A DNA stretch of 64,000 bases from Rhizobiaceae bacterium CPCC 101076 (GTDB lineage: Bacteria > Pseudomonadota > Alphaproteobacteria > Rhizobiales > Methylopilaceae). This document shows, piece by piece, positions 24,725-33,793 of the stretch (its first letter is position 1; each line of letters begins with the position of its first letter). The translations under genes and the position numbers were made by a program. Below the pieces are notes generated by a model. The model had not been told where the DNA came from. It saw only the letters and a program-made list of their open reading frames with translations, and ran no database searches. The stretch spans positions 1 through 64,000 of the forward strand of contig QDFX01000016.1 in assembly GCA_003347645.1 (NCBI GenBank), given 5' to 3'.

Positions 24725-26449
24725 CTACGCCGCTGGCCTTTGCGGTCCCGTGTTGACGTGGAAGTCCGGGCCGTTCGTCGTCGCCGCGACATAGCCGCGA
24801 CGAATGACGAAGTCGGAGAAGTGTTCGCCGGGCGTCTTCGCCTTGGAATAATCGGTGATGATCGGCTCGAGCGCATCGAGGATCTCGGTCTCGTTGACGT
24901 CCTCGAGGTAGAGCTTCGACAGCCGCTCCCCGTTGAAGGCAGCGCCGAGATAGAGGTTGTAGCGGCCGGGACCCTTGCCGACGAAACCGATCTCGGCGAG
25001 ATACGGACGGGCGCAGCCGTTCGGGCAGCCGGTCATCCGCACCACGATCTCCTCCTCGGCGAGACCGTGGCGGGCGACCATTTCTTCCAGCTTGGTGACG
25101 AGGGACGGCAGGTATCGCTCGCTCTCGGCCAGCGCGAGGCCGCAGGTCGGCAGCGCGACGCAGGCCATCGCGTTACGGCGGATGGCGGACGCCTGCGATG
25201 TCAGGCCGTATTCGACGACCATGGCCTCGATCTTCTTGCGGTTCTTCTTCGAGACGTTCGACACGATGACGTTCTGGTTCGACGTCATGCGGAATTCGCC
25301 GTCATGGATCTTCGCGATCTCGCGCAGGCCGGTCATCATCTGCGGCCCGCCGGGAACGTCCTTGATGCGGCCGTTCTCGATGAAGAGCGTCAGGTGCGAA
25401 CGGCCGTTCTCGCCGTCTGTCCAGCCATAGCGGTCACCGGTGCCGGTGAACTTGAACGGGCGCGGCGCGGCGAGCGCGACGCCGATGCGCTTGCCGACCT
25501 CGGCGCGCCAGGCGTCCACACCGCGATCCTCTACCGTGTACTTGACGCGGGCATGGGCGCGGTTCGTCCGGTCGCCCCAGTCGCGCTGGGTCGTCAGCAC
25601 GGCTTCCGCCGCCTTCAGCGCATGTTCGGGACGGACAAAGCCGAGCACGTTCGCCGTGCGGGGATAAGTCTTGGTGTCGCCATGGGTCATGCCCATGCCG
25701 CCGCCGACGGTGACGTTCCAGCCCTCGATCGCACCCTTGTCGTCGAGAATGGCGATGAAACCCAGATCGTGGGCGTAGATGTCGACGTCGTTCTGCGGCG
25801 GCACCGCGACGACCGTCTTGAACTTACGCGGCAGATAGGTCTTGCCGTAGATCGGCTCGACGACTTCCGCCGTCTCCTCGCCGCCGGCGATCTTCTCGCC
25901 GTCGATCCAGATCTCGCGATATGCGCCGGTGCGCGGCAGGAGATGATCGGAGATGTTCTTCGCCAGATCATAGGCCGCCTGATGGGCGCCCGACTGGTGC
26001 GGGTTGGAGGCCGACAGCACGTTGCGGTTGACGTCGCCGCAGGCGGCGATGGTGTCGAGCAGCACCGAATCCAGCTTGCGGATGGCGGCGCGCGAATTCG
26101 ACTTGATGACGCCGTGGAATTGGAACGTCTCGCGGGTTGTCAGGCGCAGCGTGCCGTTGGCGTAGACACGGCCGATCTCGTCCATCGCGAGCCATTGCGC
26201 GGGCGTGGTGACGCCACCCGGAATGCGCACGCGGATCATGAAGGAGAACGCCTTCTCCATCTTCTTCCGCGAGCGCTCGGCGCGGAGGTCGCGCTCGTCC
26301 TGCAGATACATTCCGTGGAATTTGACGAGTTGCTGGTCGTCCTCCGAGATCTCGCCGGTGATCTCGTTGGCGAGGCCCTCGTTCAGCGTGCCGCGCAGAT
26401 AGCGGCTCGCATCCTTCAGATATTCGTTACGTGCCAACTTGTCGGTCAT
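24725..26449 (-). CDS. cysI: Sulfite reductase hemoprotein beta-component
   Basis: A 574-residue siroheme/[4Fe-4S] enzyme reducing sulfite to sulfide in the cytoplasm. The duplicated nitrite/sulfite reductase fold is visible: GTLRLTTRETFQFHGVIK in the first half and the cluster cysteines in CVALPTCGLALAESERYLP and TGCPNGCARPYLAEIGFVG. The ATG at 26449 follows a palindrome; the open frame to 26512 runs through the repeat. It follows cysJ on the same strand, with a palindromic repeat between them, and probably forms one operon. Confidence 0.94.
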   Translation of the reverse strand: MTDKLARNEYLKDASRYLRGTLNEGLANEITGEISEDDQQLVKFHGMYLQDERDLRAERSRKKMEKAFSFMIRVRIPGGVTTPAQWLAMDEIGRVYANGTLRLTTRETFQFHGVIKSNSRAAIRKLDSVLLDTIAACGDVNRNVLSASNPHQSGAHQAAYDLAKNISDHLLPRTGAYREIWIDGEKIAGGEETAEVVEPIYGKTYLPRKFKTVVAVPPQNDVDIYAHDLGFIAILDDKGAIEGWNVTVGGGMGMTHGDTKTYPRTANVLGFVRPEHALKAAEAVLTTQRDWGDRTNRAHARVKYTVEDRGVDAWRAEVGKRIGVALAAPRPFKFTGTGDRYGWTDGENGRSHLTLFIENGRIKDVPGGPQMMTGLREIAKIHDGEFRMTSNQNVIVSNVSKKNRKKIEAMVVEYGLTSQASAIRRNAMACVALPTCGLALAESERYLPSLVTKLEEMVARHGLAEEEIVVRMTGCPNGCARPYLAEIGFVGKGPGRYNLYLGAAFNGERLSKLYLEDVNETEILDALEPIITDYSKAKTPGEHFSDFVIRRGYVAATTNGPDFHVNTGPQRPAA

Positions 26450-26453
26450 ATCC

Positions 26454-26526
26454 GTCGTCCTCCGGCTTGACCGGAGGACCCATTTCCGGGTCCACAGCGA
26501 TCCTCCGGTCAAGCCGGAGGATGACG
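26454..26526. repeat. CCTCCGG palindrome between cysJ and cysI
   Basis: GTCGTCCTCCGGCTTGACCG and CGGTCAAGCCGGAGGATGAC with a 33-base middle. It is the same module as at 23400 and inside the composites at 5.9 and 22.2 kb. In the transcript it forms a long stem between the two cistrons. Confidence 0.75.
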
Positions 26527-26530
26527 AGTC

Positions 26531-28285
26531 CTAATACACGTCCGTCAGGTAGCGCTTCTCGTTCTCGATGGCGCGTACGGCGGCTTCGGCGTTCTCGGGC
26601 GTCAGCGCCTTCACGTCGGCATAGGCTTTGACGAGCGTCGAGCGCACGTCCTTGGCCATGTTCTTGGCATCGCCGCAGACATAGAACTTAGCGCCGCCGT
26701 CGAGCCAGTCGACGAGGTCCCGGCGCTTCTCCCACATCTTGTCCTGCACGTAGATCTTCTCCGGCGCATCGCGCGAGAAGGCGACGTCCATGCGGGTCAG
26801 CACGCCGTCCGCCTTCGCGTCCTGCCATTCGAGTTGGTACAGGAAGTCGTGTGTGAACTGGCGGTCGCCGAAGAAGAGCCAGTTGCGGCCCTGCGCACCG
26901 ATCGCACGGCGCTCCTGAATGAAGGCACGGAACGGCGCGACTCCGGTACCGGGACCGACCATGATCACGTCGCGATCGGGCTCGGGCAGGCGGAAATGCT
27001 TGTTCGGCTTCAGCTTGACGCGAAGGTTCGCGCCCTTCTTCACCCGGTCGGCGATGAAGGACGAGGCGACGCCCATGCGCTGGCGGCCGAAGCTCTCGTA
27101 ACGCACCGCCGAGACAAGGATATGCACCTCGTCCTCGAACTCGCGGCGCGAGGAGGCGATCGAATAGGCGCGCGGCGCGAGCGGGCGCGTGATGTCGAAA
27201 ATCTGCTCGATCGAGAGCTTCGATGGATAGGCTGCGAGCAGGTCGATGAGCTGGCGGCCGGTCAGCCAGTCGCGGACATGGCCGCCGTCGATCATCGCCT
27301 TGACCTCGGCATTGCCGGTCGCGGCGACGAACTTCTCCAGCGTCTTCGGCGAGAGCGTGGTGATGTCGCGGTCTCGGATCAGGTCGCCGCGCAGTGCCTC
27401 GTTTCCGGAATGGCCGGTGAGGTCGAGGACTTCGGCGACAAGCGCCGGATCGTTCTCGGCATAGACGTCGAGCGCATCGCCCGGCTCGTACGGGATCGAG
27501 CCGTTCTCGAAGCCGAGGGCGACGTGGAACGTCTCCTTCGCCGAGCGCGAGGAATTGAGGTTGATGTGGTCGACGACCTCGGCCGTCACCGGTGAATCGG
27601 GAACGACGGCCTGGCGGGCGCCGAAATCGACCTCGATGACGTGGCCGCCGCCGGCTGCCGGAGCGGGCGCGATGGTGTCGAGCGTGGCCTCGATCCAGCC
27701 GGAGGCCGGAGCCTGGTAGTCGAGATCGCAATCGACGCGGTCGACGACGCGCTTGCCGCCGAGAGCTTCGAGGCGCTCGTCGATCTTGCGGCCGGTGCCG
27801 CAGAAATCGACATAGGCGGTGTCGCCGAGCGCGAGCACGCTGAACTCGACGCCGTCGAGCTTCGGGGCGGCGTCGCTCATCAGCTCTTCATAGGCGCGGA
27901 CGGCGCGCGACGGCGGATCGCCCTCGCCCCAGGTCGCGGCGATGACGAGGAGCTTCTTCGCCTTGGTCAGGTCGGAAAGCTGGAGGTCGCCGAAGTCGAT
28001 GACATTCGGCTTGAAGCCCTTCTTGCGCGCGGCCTTGGCGGCGTCGGCGGCGAGCTTCTCGGAATTTCCGGATTCGGTCGCGAACAGGATGGTCAGCGGC
28101 TCCGCAGCCTTCGCCGGCGCGGCCGGCTGCGGTGCCGCACCGATGCCCTGCGCGGCATCGAGACCGGTCAGGAAACCTGCCAGCCATGCGCGCTGAAGCG
28201 GCGTCGCGGGCGCGATGACGCGATTGAGAATCGCGATCTCATCCTCGCTGAAGGGCGCGGTGTTCGGTATCGACGACAAAATCAT
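26531..28285 (-). CDS. cysJ: Sulfite reductase flavoprotein alpha-component
   Basis: A 584-residue diflavin reductase. Order: an N-terminal linker (SSIPNTAPFSEDEIAILNRV), a flavodoxin-type FMN domain (about 65-200; TILFATESGNSE, ATWGEGDPP, LALGDTAYVDFC), an FAD domain (about 215-430; PRAYSIASS near residue 385), and an NADPH domain (MVGPGTGVAPFRAFIQERR, FFGDRQFTHDFLYQ, CGDAKNMAKDV, ending VY). It passes electrons from NADPH to CysI. ATG at 28285; the frame extends one codon to a TTG. The divergent mobB is 207 bases upstream, with an inverted repeat between. Confidence 0.93.
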   Translation of the reverse strand: MILSSIPNTAPFSEDEIAILNRVIAPATPLQRAWLAGFLTGLDAAQGIGAAPQPAAPAKAAEPLTILFATESGNSEKLAADAAKAARKKGFKPNVIDFGDLQLSDLTKAKKLLVIAATWGEGDPPSRAVRAYEELMSDAAPKLDGVEFSVLALGDTAYVDFCGTGRKIDERLEALGGKRVVDRVDCDLDYQAPASGWIEATLDTIAPAPAAGGGHVIEVDFGARQAVVPDSPVTAEVVDHINLNSSRSAKETFHVALGFENGSIPYEPGDALDVYAENDPALVAEVLDLTGHSGNEALRGDLIRDRDITTLSPKTLEKFVAATGNAEVKAMIDGGHVRDWLTGRQLIDLLAAYPSKLSIEQIFDITRPLAPRAYSIASSRREFEDEVHILVSAVRYESFGRQRMGVASSFIADRVKKGANLRVKLKPNKHFRLPEPDRDVIMVGPGTGVAPFRAFIQERRAIGAQGRNWLFFGDRQFTHDFLYQLEWQDAKADGVLTRMDVAFSRDAPEKIYVQDKMWEKRRDLVDWLDGGAKFYVCGDAKNMAKDVRSTLVKAYADVKALTPENAEAAVRAIENEKRYLTDVY

Positions 28286-28318
28286 CAACCTTAGCTACGA
28301 CAATCGTCCCCGAAGGGG

Positions 28319-28334
28319 TGGTCTACATAGACCA
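28319..28334. promoter_or_regulatory. Inverted repeat upstream of cysJ
   Basis: TGGTCTA-CA-TAGACCA lies 34 bases upstream of the cysJ ATG. It is a perfect 7-base repeat with a 2-base centre and is well placed to be an operator for the cysJI transcript. A weaker GTTG/CAAC repeat follows at 28345-28356. The binding protein is not identifiable in the window. Confidence 0.5.
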
Positions 28335-28494
28335 GATGGATTGCGTTGTAATCAACAAAATCTGGAAGTTATTTAAGCTTCCGAAGCTCGTCGCTCAAGT
28401 GTCATGAGCCGGCTTTCTCCGCAACCCTGATAGGTGCATCGGTCAACGATCTCGCCTATAGAGCCCTGCCCGTTTCGCGGGGCGGAGTGATTTG

Positions 28495-29019
28495 ATGCGA
28501 TTGATCGGACTGGCGGGCTGGAGCGGCGCGGGAAAGACGACGCTCCTGGAAAAGCTTCTTCCGGAGCTGATCAACAAACGCGGCCTGCGTGTCTCGACGC
28601 TGAAGCATGCCCACCACAACTTCGACGTCGACAAGCCGGGCAAGGATTCATGGGTGCATCGCCAGGCCGGTGCGTCTGAGGTCCTGATCGTCTCGGAGAA
28701 CCGGTTCGCGCTGATGCACGAGCTACGCGGCGCACCGGAGCCGACCCTGCCGGAGCTGGTTGGCAGGCTGTCGCCGGTCGACCTCGTCATCGTCGAGGGC
28801 TTCAAGCGCGGCCCGCATCCGAAGATCGAGATCTGGCGCGAGGCTAACGGGCGGCCGTTCCTCCACACGCAGGACCCGACGATCCGCGCCATCGCCGCCG
28901 ACAAGCCCTTGCCCGATGCACCGATCCCGGTGATCGACCTCGATGATATCGGCATGATCGCGAATGTAATTCTGGCCGAGGCCCGGCCGGTCGAGACGGC
29001 GTTCGCGACAGGCTTCTGA
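28495..29019 (+). CDS. mobB: Molybdopterin-guanine dinucleotide biosynthesis protein B
   Basis: A 174-residue GTPase. Walker A is GWSGAGKTTLLEKLLP (residues 8-23); TLKHAHHNFDVDKPGKDSWVHRQAGA is the conserved substrate-facing region; VDLVIVEGFKR is the Walker B-like segment. It assists MobA in adding GMP to molybdopterin. The ATG has GGAGTGA upstream. mobA lies 1.1 kb away on the other strand, with a serine hydrolase gene between. Confidence 0.93.
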   Translation: MRLIGLAGWSGAGKTTLLEKLLPELINKRGLRVSTLKHAHHNFDVDKPGKDSWVHRQAGASEVLIVSENRFALMHELRGAPEPTLPELVGRLSPVDLVIVEGFKRGPHPKIEIWREANGRPFLHTQDPTIRAIAADKPLPDAPIPVIDLDDIGMIANVILAEARPVETAFATGF

Positions 29020-29105
29020 CCAAACCGGCGTGTCATTAGTCTATGGGGGCCGGACGGCGCCGCGACCGGTCCCATATTCATCGAGCCTTCCGATCCAGGA
29101 GCGTC

Positions 29106-30110
29106 ATGAAGCTTCTCGCCGCGCTTCCGCTGATTGCCGCTCTCGCTATCTGTCAACCGGGATCGGCCGAGCCTTGGGAGAATGCCGATCCGGCGCAGGC
29201 CGGCTGGTCGATGTCCGACCTCGACGCCGCGAAGCAGCACTTCGAGACGCTCGGCTCGACAGCGATCATGATCGTGCAGGACGGCAAGGCGATTGCGCGC
29301 TGGGGCGATGTCGGGCGCAAGGTAAATGCCGCCTCGGTGCGCAAGAGCTTCCTCGGTGCGCTCTACGGTATTGCTGTTTCCAACGGGCAGATCGATCTCG
29401 CAAGCACGCTGAGCGATCTCGGCGTGGACGACGTCCCGCCCTCGCTCACGCCCGAGGAGAAGCGGGCGACGGTGCGCGACCTGCTGATGGCGCGCTCGGG
29501 CGTCTATCATCGGGCCGCGCACGAGACCGCCGTCATCCGTCGTCACCGGCCGGAACGCGGAAGCCATGCGCCGGGAACGTTCTTTTTCTATAACAACTGG
29601 GATTTCAACGCCCTCGGCACGATCTACCGCAAGCAGACCGGCGACGACATCTTCCAGAGCTTCGCGACACGTATCGCACAGCCGATCGGCATGGAGGATT
29701 TCGCGCTCGGCGATTGCCGATACGTGTTCGAGAAAGTCTCCGAGCACCCGGCCTACACGTTCCGGATGAGCGCGCGCGACCTCGCCCGGTTCGGCCAGCT
29801 CATCCTCGACCGGGGCCAGTGGGCCGGCCAGCAGCTCGTGCCCGCCGACTGGATCACGCAGTCGACAATCACCTATTCCCAGAGCGAGCGGAAGGGCATC
29901 GGCTACGGCTATCTCTGGTGGACGCTCGATCCCGCGCGCTGGGGCGACAGCGCGAGCCTTGCGTCCGGCTTCGGCGGCCAGCTCATTGCAGTGCTCCCCG
30001 CGAAGCGACTCGTCGTCGTCCAAACGGTCGATCGCAGCGAAAACAAAGATGGCGTCCGGACCTCGCGCTTTCTCCGGCTTCTCAAGGATATCGTCGCCGC
30101 GGCGCCGTGA
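29106..30110 (+). CDS. Serine hydrolase, class C beta-lactamase fold
   Basis: A 334-residue secreted protein with a signal peptide (about residues 1-21, ending GSAEP). The catalytic S-x-x-K motif is SVRKSFLGAL (about residue 78), the second motif is YNNWDFN (Y-x-N near residue 163), and the third-motif region near GFGGQLIAVLP matches the usual K-T-G position with G-G-Q. Members include esterases, peptidases and penicillin-binding relatives; the substrate is not clear. ATG at 29106 was chosen because it begins the signal peptide. Confidence 0.8.
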   Translation: MKLLAALPLIAALAICQPGSAEPWENADPAQAGWSMSDLDAAKQHFETLGSTAIMIVQDGKAIARWGDVGRKVNAASVRKSFLGALYGIAVSNGQIDLASTLSDLGVDDVPPSLTPEEKRATVRDLLMARSGVYHRAAHETAVIRRHRPERGSHAPGTFFFYNNWDFNALGTIYRKQTGDDIFQSFATRIAQPIGMEDFALGDCRYVFEKVSEHPAYTFRMSARDLARFGQLILDRGQWAGQQLVPADWITQSTITYSQSERKGIGYGYLWWTLDPARWGDSASLASGFGGQLIAVLPAKRLVVVQTVDRSENKDGVRTSRFLRLLKDIVAAAP

Positions 30111-30116
30111 ACTGCG

Positions 30117-30746
30117 TCAGATATCCAACTTCCGGGCCAGCGCATCCGCCTCAGCGATGTCTTCCGGCGTATTGGCATTGAAGAACGGATCGACCGGATC
30201 GCTGTCCCAGTGAACGTCGACCGCGCCATGCCGCGCCGTCCACGCACCGACCTTGCGCAGCTCTTCCTCGACCAAGGCATGACGAAGATCGCCGCGCAGA
30301 TCGACCCGCCACAGAGCGTTGACGGGGTGGTTCCGGCCGTTCGTCTCGGCCTGGGCGATCGGGACGCCGGCCCTTTCGCGCGCTTCATGCAGGCGGGCGA
30401 CGAGATCGGGCGGAAGGAAGGGCGAGTCCGCCGCGACGCTGACCACCCATTCGATGTCCGGCCGGTTCGCGGCGCACCAGTCCAGCGCGGCGAGAACGCC
30501 AGCCAGCGGCCCGGCGAAGCCCGGCACGTCGTCGGGCACGACCGGCAGCCCCGTCGACGCAAACCGCTCGGGATCGCCGTTCGCGTTCAGGATCAGTCCC
30601 TCGCATTGCGGCCTGAGCGCCGCGACGGCGCGATCGAGAATGGTTCTGCCGCCGACCGTCCTGAGAGGCTTGTCGCCGCCTCCCATGCGCCGCGCGAGCC
30701 CTCCCGCGAGCAACACGCCGAGTGTCTTCGGGTGAGTGGTGTTCAT
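30117..30746 (-). CDS. mobA: Molybdenum cofactor guanylyltransferase
   Basis: A 209-residue nucleotidyltransferase with the MobA signature [19 protein letters not shown] (residues 10-28), the [17 protein letters not shown] segment, [12 protein letters not shown] and [15 protein letters not shown]. It joins GMP to molybdopterin to make bis-MGD for enzymes such as formate dehydrogenase. It is convergent with the serine hydrolase gene, 6 bases apart. Confidence 0.93.
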   Translation of the reverse strand: MNTTHPKTLGVLLAGGLARRMGGGDKPLRTVGGRTILDRAVAALRPQCEGLILNANGDPERFASTGLPVVPDDVPGFAGPLAGVLAALDWCAANRPDIEWVVSVAADSPFLPPDLVARLHEARERAGVPIAQAETNGRNHPVNALWRVDLRGDLRHALVEEELRKVGAWTARHGAVDVHWDSDPVDPFFNANTPEDIAEADALARKLDI

Positions 30747-30864
30747 GTCGCATCAATATGTGGCGTTAGGCCATTTAGCTACAAACAGGAATCCAAAGTG
30801 GAACTGAATGCCAACTGCACCGTTACGGTTGTCACAGAAGTTTCTTGTGCGGAATTTGGGGCTG

Positions 30865-31251
30865 ATGAACAACACGGCCGTGAACGGACCAAAAATGCGG
30901 ATCCTGATCGTCGAGGATGAATTCATCGTCGGCCTTCATCTCGAAAGTATTCTCGAGCGTCTCGGACACGACATCATCGGCGTCGTCGCCGACGAGGCCG
31001 AGGCGCTTTATCTCGTCTTCAGCGAGCAACCGGACCTGATCATCACCGACATCCATCTTGCGGGCGGCGGTAACGGGCTTCGGGTCGCGCAGGAGGCGCG
31101 CGAGAAATACGGCGCGCAGACCGTGGTCATTACCGGCCACCGCGACGGCGGCACCTTCCTGAAGGCCGAGGAGGCCGGGGCGATGGCGTTCTTGCGCAAG
31201 CCGTTCGGCCTGACCGAAGTCGAGAACGTCTTCTCGCGCCTCAGCAGCTGA
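30865..31251 (+). CDS. Single-domain response regulator
   Basis: A 128-residue receiver-only protein (REC). Acidic pocket in RILIVEDEFIV, phospho-Asp in PDLIITDIHLAGG, Thr in TVVITGHRD, Lys in MAFLRKPFG. Receivers of this sort with 'VEDEFIVGLHLESIL' and the ITGH motif are typical partners of HWE/HisKA_2-type kinases. No kinase is adjacent. The start may instead be the ATG at 30895. It overlaps the convergent pxpC by 11 bases. Confidence 0.85.
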   Translation: MNNTAVNGPKMRILIVEDEFIVGLHLESILERLGHDIIGVVADEAEALYLVFSEQPDLIITDIHLAGGGNGLRVAQEAREKYGAQTVVITGHRDGGTFLKAEEAGAMAFLRKPFGLTEVENVFSRLSS

Positions 31252-32218
31252 AGCGCGTCCCCTCGCGCACCGTCGCGATCATGCCGACGCGGCGATGGAA
31301 CAGCCGCTCCGCCTCGCCGAGGGCGTCCACCGCCTCCTCTACTTCGACCCAGGCGAAGCGCACCCGCGAACCCGCCATCAGCCGCCCGGCCGCCGGGACA
31401 TCCGCCGAAATCACGGTTGCGATCTTTGGATAGCCGCCGGTCGTCTGGCAGTCGGCGAGCAGCAGGATGGGCTGGCCCGAGGGCGGCACCTGCAGCGCGC
31501 CCGGCACCGTGCCGTCGGAGAGCATCTCGCCGCTTTCCTTGCGGACCAGTTCGGGACCGCTGAGACGGGCACCCATGCGGTCGAGATCGCGCGTGACCGT
31601 GTAGCTCTCACGGACGAGTTCGATCAGCGCGCTCTCGCCGAACATCGGCGCCTGCGGACCCTTCACCATGCGGAGCGTGGGGAATTCGTCGATCAGCGGC
31701 GGCTGGATCAGCGTCAGGCACGGGCCAGCGCGTTCCCGATCGCGGGCAGACAGGGCATCGCCGGCCTTGAGTGCGCGCCCCCGGAGCCCGCCGAAACCAC
31801 CGCGCAGGAAGGTCGAGCGCGAGCCGAGCACCTCGGGCACCGCGACACCGCCCGCGATCGCGAGATAAGCCACGGCCGTGTCGGCGAAGGGCGCGACGCG
31901 AACGATGTCGCCCTCGACGAGATCGACCGAGCGCCAGGACGGCCATTCCACGACATCGCCGCCGCGCTCGACGATCAGGGGCGCGGCGGTGCCTGCCAAC
32001 GCGATGCGCGCCGAGGGAGCGGAAACGCGCAGAACGGGACCCGGCGACCGGCATTCCAGCGCCGCGGCGCCCTCGCCGTTGTCGACCAGGAGATTGGCGA
32101 GCCGAAGAGACGTCGCGTCGAGTGCACCGGACAAGGGAACGCCGAGCGCCAGATGGCCACGCCGGCCGAGATCCTGGACGGTGGTCTGCAAACCCGGATC
32201 GAGGACTTCGAACGTCAA
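31241..32218 (-). CDS. pxpC: 5-oxoprolinase subunit C
   Basis: A 325-residue protein of the PxpC/KipA/YbgK family: it starts FEVLDPGLQTTVQDLGRRGH, with the typical GVPLSGALDATSLRLANLLVDN following, and has the TGGYPKIATVISADVPAAGRLM segment near the C-terminus. With PxpB and PxpA it forms the ATP-dependent enzyme that opens 5-oxoproline to glutamate. Its ATG overlaps the pxpB stop by 4 bases. Confidence 0.93.
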   Translation of the reverse strand: MTFEVLDPGLQTTVQDLGRRGHLALGVPLSGALDATSLRLANLLVDNGEGAAALECRSPGPVLRVSAPSARIALAGTAAPLIVERGGDVVEWPSWRSVDLVEGDIVRVAPFADTAVAYLAIAGGVAVPEVLGSRSTFLRGGFGGLRGRALKAGDALSARDRERAGPCLTLIQPPLIDEFPTLRMVKGPQAPMFGESALIELVRESYTVTRDLDRMGARLSGPELVRKESGEMLSDGTVPGALQVPPSGQPILLLADCQTTGGYPKIATVISADVPAAGRLMAGSRVRFAWVEVEEAVDALGEAERLFHRRVGMIATVREGTRFSC

Positions 32219-32904
32219 GCGCCGGCCTCGATGCGTGCGAACTCCATGGCCGTCACCGGGCGGAAGCGGACCCTGTCGCCGGCCGCGAACACCGCCGGCG
32301 GATCCGCCGTATGGTCGAAAAGGCGGAGCGGCGTGCGTCCGATCAGCCGCCAGCCGCCGGGAGATTCCAGCGGATAGATCGCGGTCGTCTGGTCGGCGAT
32401 CGCCACCGAACCGGCCGGAACGCGGGTGCGCGGCGTCTTCAGGCGCGGCAAACGCAACTTCTCGTCGAGATCGCCGAGATAGGCGAAGCCCGGCAGGAAG
32501 CCGAGCATGTAGACATGGTACTCGGCGGACGAATGCAGTTCGACGATGCCGGTCGCGCTCAACCCGGTTTCCCGCGTCACCTCGTCGAGGTCCGGCCCCG
32601 CCTCGCCGCCGTAGAGCACCGGGATGTCGACGAAACGGCCTGCCGACATGTCGGCATCGTCAAAAACATCAATTCCTGCAATGGCTTCGACGATCTTCGA
32701 ATGCTCGACGACGAGCGGATCGAAGTGAACCGAAAGCGCCGCGAAAGCCGGAACGACATCCGAAATGCCGGGGATGTTCGCGCTCCGGATCGCCTTCGCC
32801 GCGGCGACGACTCGGGCATTCGTCGCGCGGGACATCTCGGTCCCGAACGAGATGGTTAACGCCGCGTCACCAAGCAGGGAAAATTGACCGAAATTTATTT
32901 TCAC
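32215..32904 (-). CDS. pxpB: 5-oxoprolinase subunit B
   Basis: A 229-residue PxpB/KipI/YbgJ protein: FSLLGDAALTISFG near the start, IPGISDVVPAFAALSVHFDP, YHVYMLGFLPGFAYLGDLDEKLRLPRL and SPGGWRLIGRTPLRLFD. I place the start at GTG 32904; the frame is open to a GTG at 32946 and no strong ribosome site distinguishes them. It is translationally coupled to pxpC. The divergent pxpA begins 86 bases away. Confidence 0.9.
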   Translation of the reverse strand: MKINFGQFSLLGDAALTISFGTEMSRATNARVVAAAKAIRSANIPGISDVVPAFAALSVHFDPLVVEHSKIVEAIAGIDVFDDADMSAGRFVDIPVLYGGEAGPDLDEVTRETGLSATGIVELHSSAEYHVYMLGFLPGFAYLGDLDEKLRLPRLKTPRTRVPAGSVAIADQTTAIYPLESPGGWRLIGRTPLRLFDHTADPPAVFAAGDRVRFRPVTAMEFARIEAGA

Positions 32905-32989
32905 GCGAAGGCTGTAACCCCCTATGCGCGCTAAGCGAACCGTCACACATTATAGGCATAAATGAGGCTGCTTCGTCCTGGGAGGTCGA

Positions 32990-33793
32990 GTGGCACGTAG
33001 GATCGACATAAACGCCGATCTCGGTGAAGGCTACGGCACCGACGAGGCTATGCTCGGTCTGGTGTCCAGCGCCAATATCGCCTGCGGATTCCATGCCGGC
33101 GACGCCTATACGATGCGAGCGGTAAGCCGCTGGGCGGCGGAACGAAACGTCGCCGTCGGCGCCCATCCCAGTTTCGACGATCTCGGCGGCTTCGGCCGCA
33201 CTTTCATACAGATGAGCATGCACGAGCTGGAATCGCTCGTCGCCTATCAGATCGGCAGCATGGCCGAGGCCGCCGCCGACGCCGAAGTGCCGCTCGTCCA
33301 CGTCAAGGCGCATGGCGCGCTCTACAACGCCGCCGCCCGCGACCTCGATCACGCAATGGCGATTGGCCGCGCGATCAAGGCGGTCGACCGCAATCTGATC
33401 TATCTCGGTCTGGCCGGCTCGCGGATGGGGCAAGCAGCCGAGATGCTCGGCCTGCAATTCGCCAGCGAAGCCTTCGCCGATCGTCATTACGGCGATGACG
33501 GCACGCTGCTTCTGCGCACCGTCAATGGCTCGGTGATCTCCGACCCGGAAGTCGTGGCCGAACGCGTCACGCGCATGGTTCAGGACAACGAGGTCATTTC
33601 CGCCTCCGGCAAGCGGCTCGCGATCAGCTTCGACTCGTTCTGCGTCCATGGCGACGAGCCGACCGCCGTCGTCGTCGCCCGCGCGGTCCGCCGCGCCATC
33701 GAGGATGGCGGCTTCGAGGTCGCGCCCCTGGTCGATGCGGTCCGCGACCGCCCAGCGGCGCTGCCAGCGGACGAAGCCCGCTTCACTGCATAA
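32990..33793 (+). CDS. pxpA: 5-oxoprolinase subunit A (LamB/YcsF)
   Basis: A 267-residue LamB/YcsF protein: IDINADLGEGYG at the N-terminus, ANIACGFHAGD, VGAHPSFDDLGGFGR, VKAHGALYN and CVHGDEP, the conserved His/Asp sites of the family. GTG start with TGGGAGG upstream. It acts with PxpB and PxpC. Here it is divergent from them rather than in the same operon. Its 3' end overlaps the convergent lytic transglycosylase gene by 11 bases. Confidence 0.92.
   Translation: MARRIDINADLGEGYGTDEAMLGLVSSANIACGFHAGDAYTMRAVSRWAAERNVAVGAHPSFDDLGGFGRTFIQMSMHELESLVAYQIGSMAEAAADAEVPLVHVKAHGALYNAAARDLDHAMAIGRAIKAVDRNLIYLGLAGSRMGQAAEMLGLQFASEAFADRHYGDDGTLLLRTVNGSVISDPEVVAERVTRMVQDNEVISASGKRLAISFDSFCVHGDEPTAVVVARAVRRAIEDGGFEVAPLVDAVRDRPAALPADEARFTA

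Noticed and set aside
24329-26470. 713-codon plus-strand frame opposite cysI and DUF559
   Set aside because: Shadow of cysI; the Asp/Arg/Val-rich translation has no recognisable motif, whereas cysI on the other strand is certain.
31295-32377. 360-codon plus-strand frame opposite pxpC
   Set aside because: Shadow frame; the composition is Arg/Ala-rich and pxpC on the minus strand is a clear family member.
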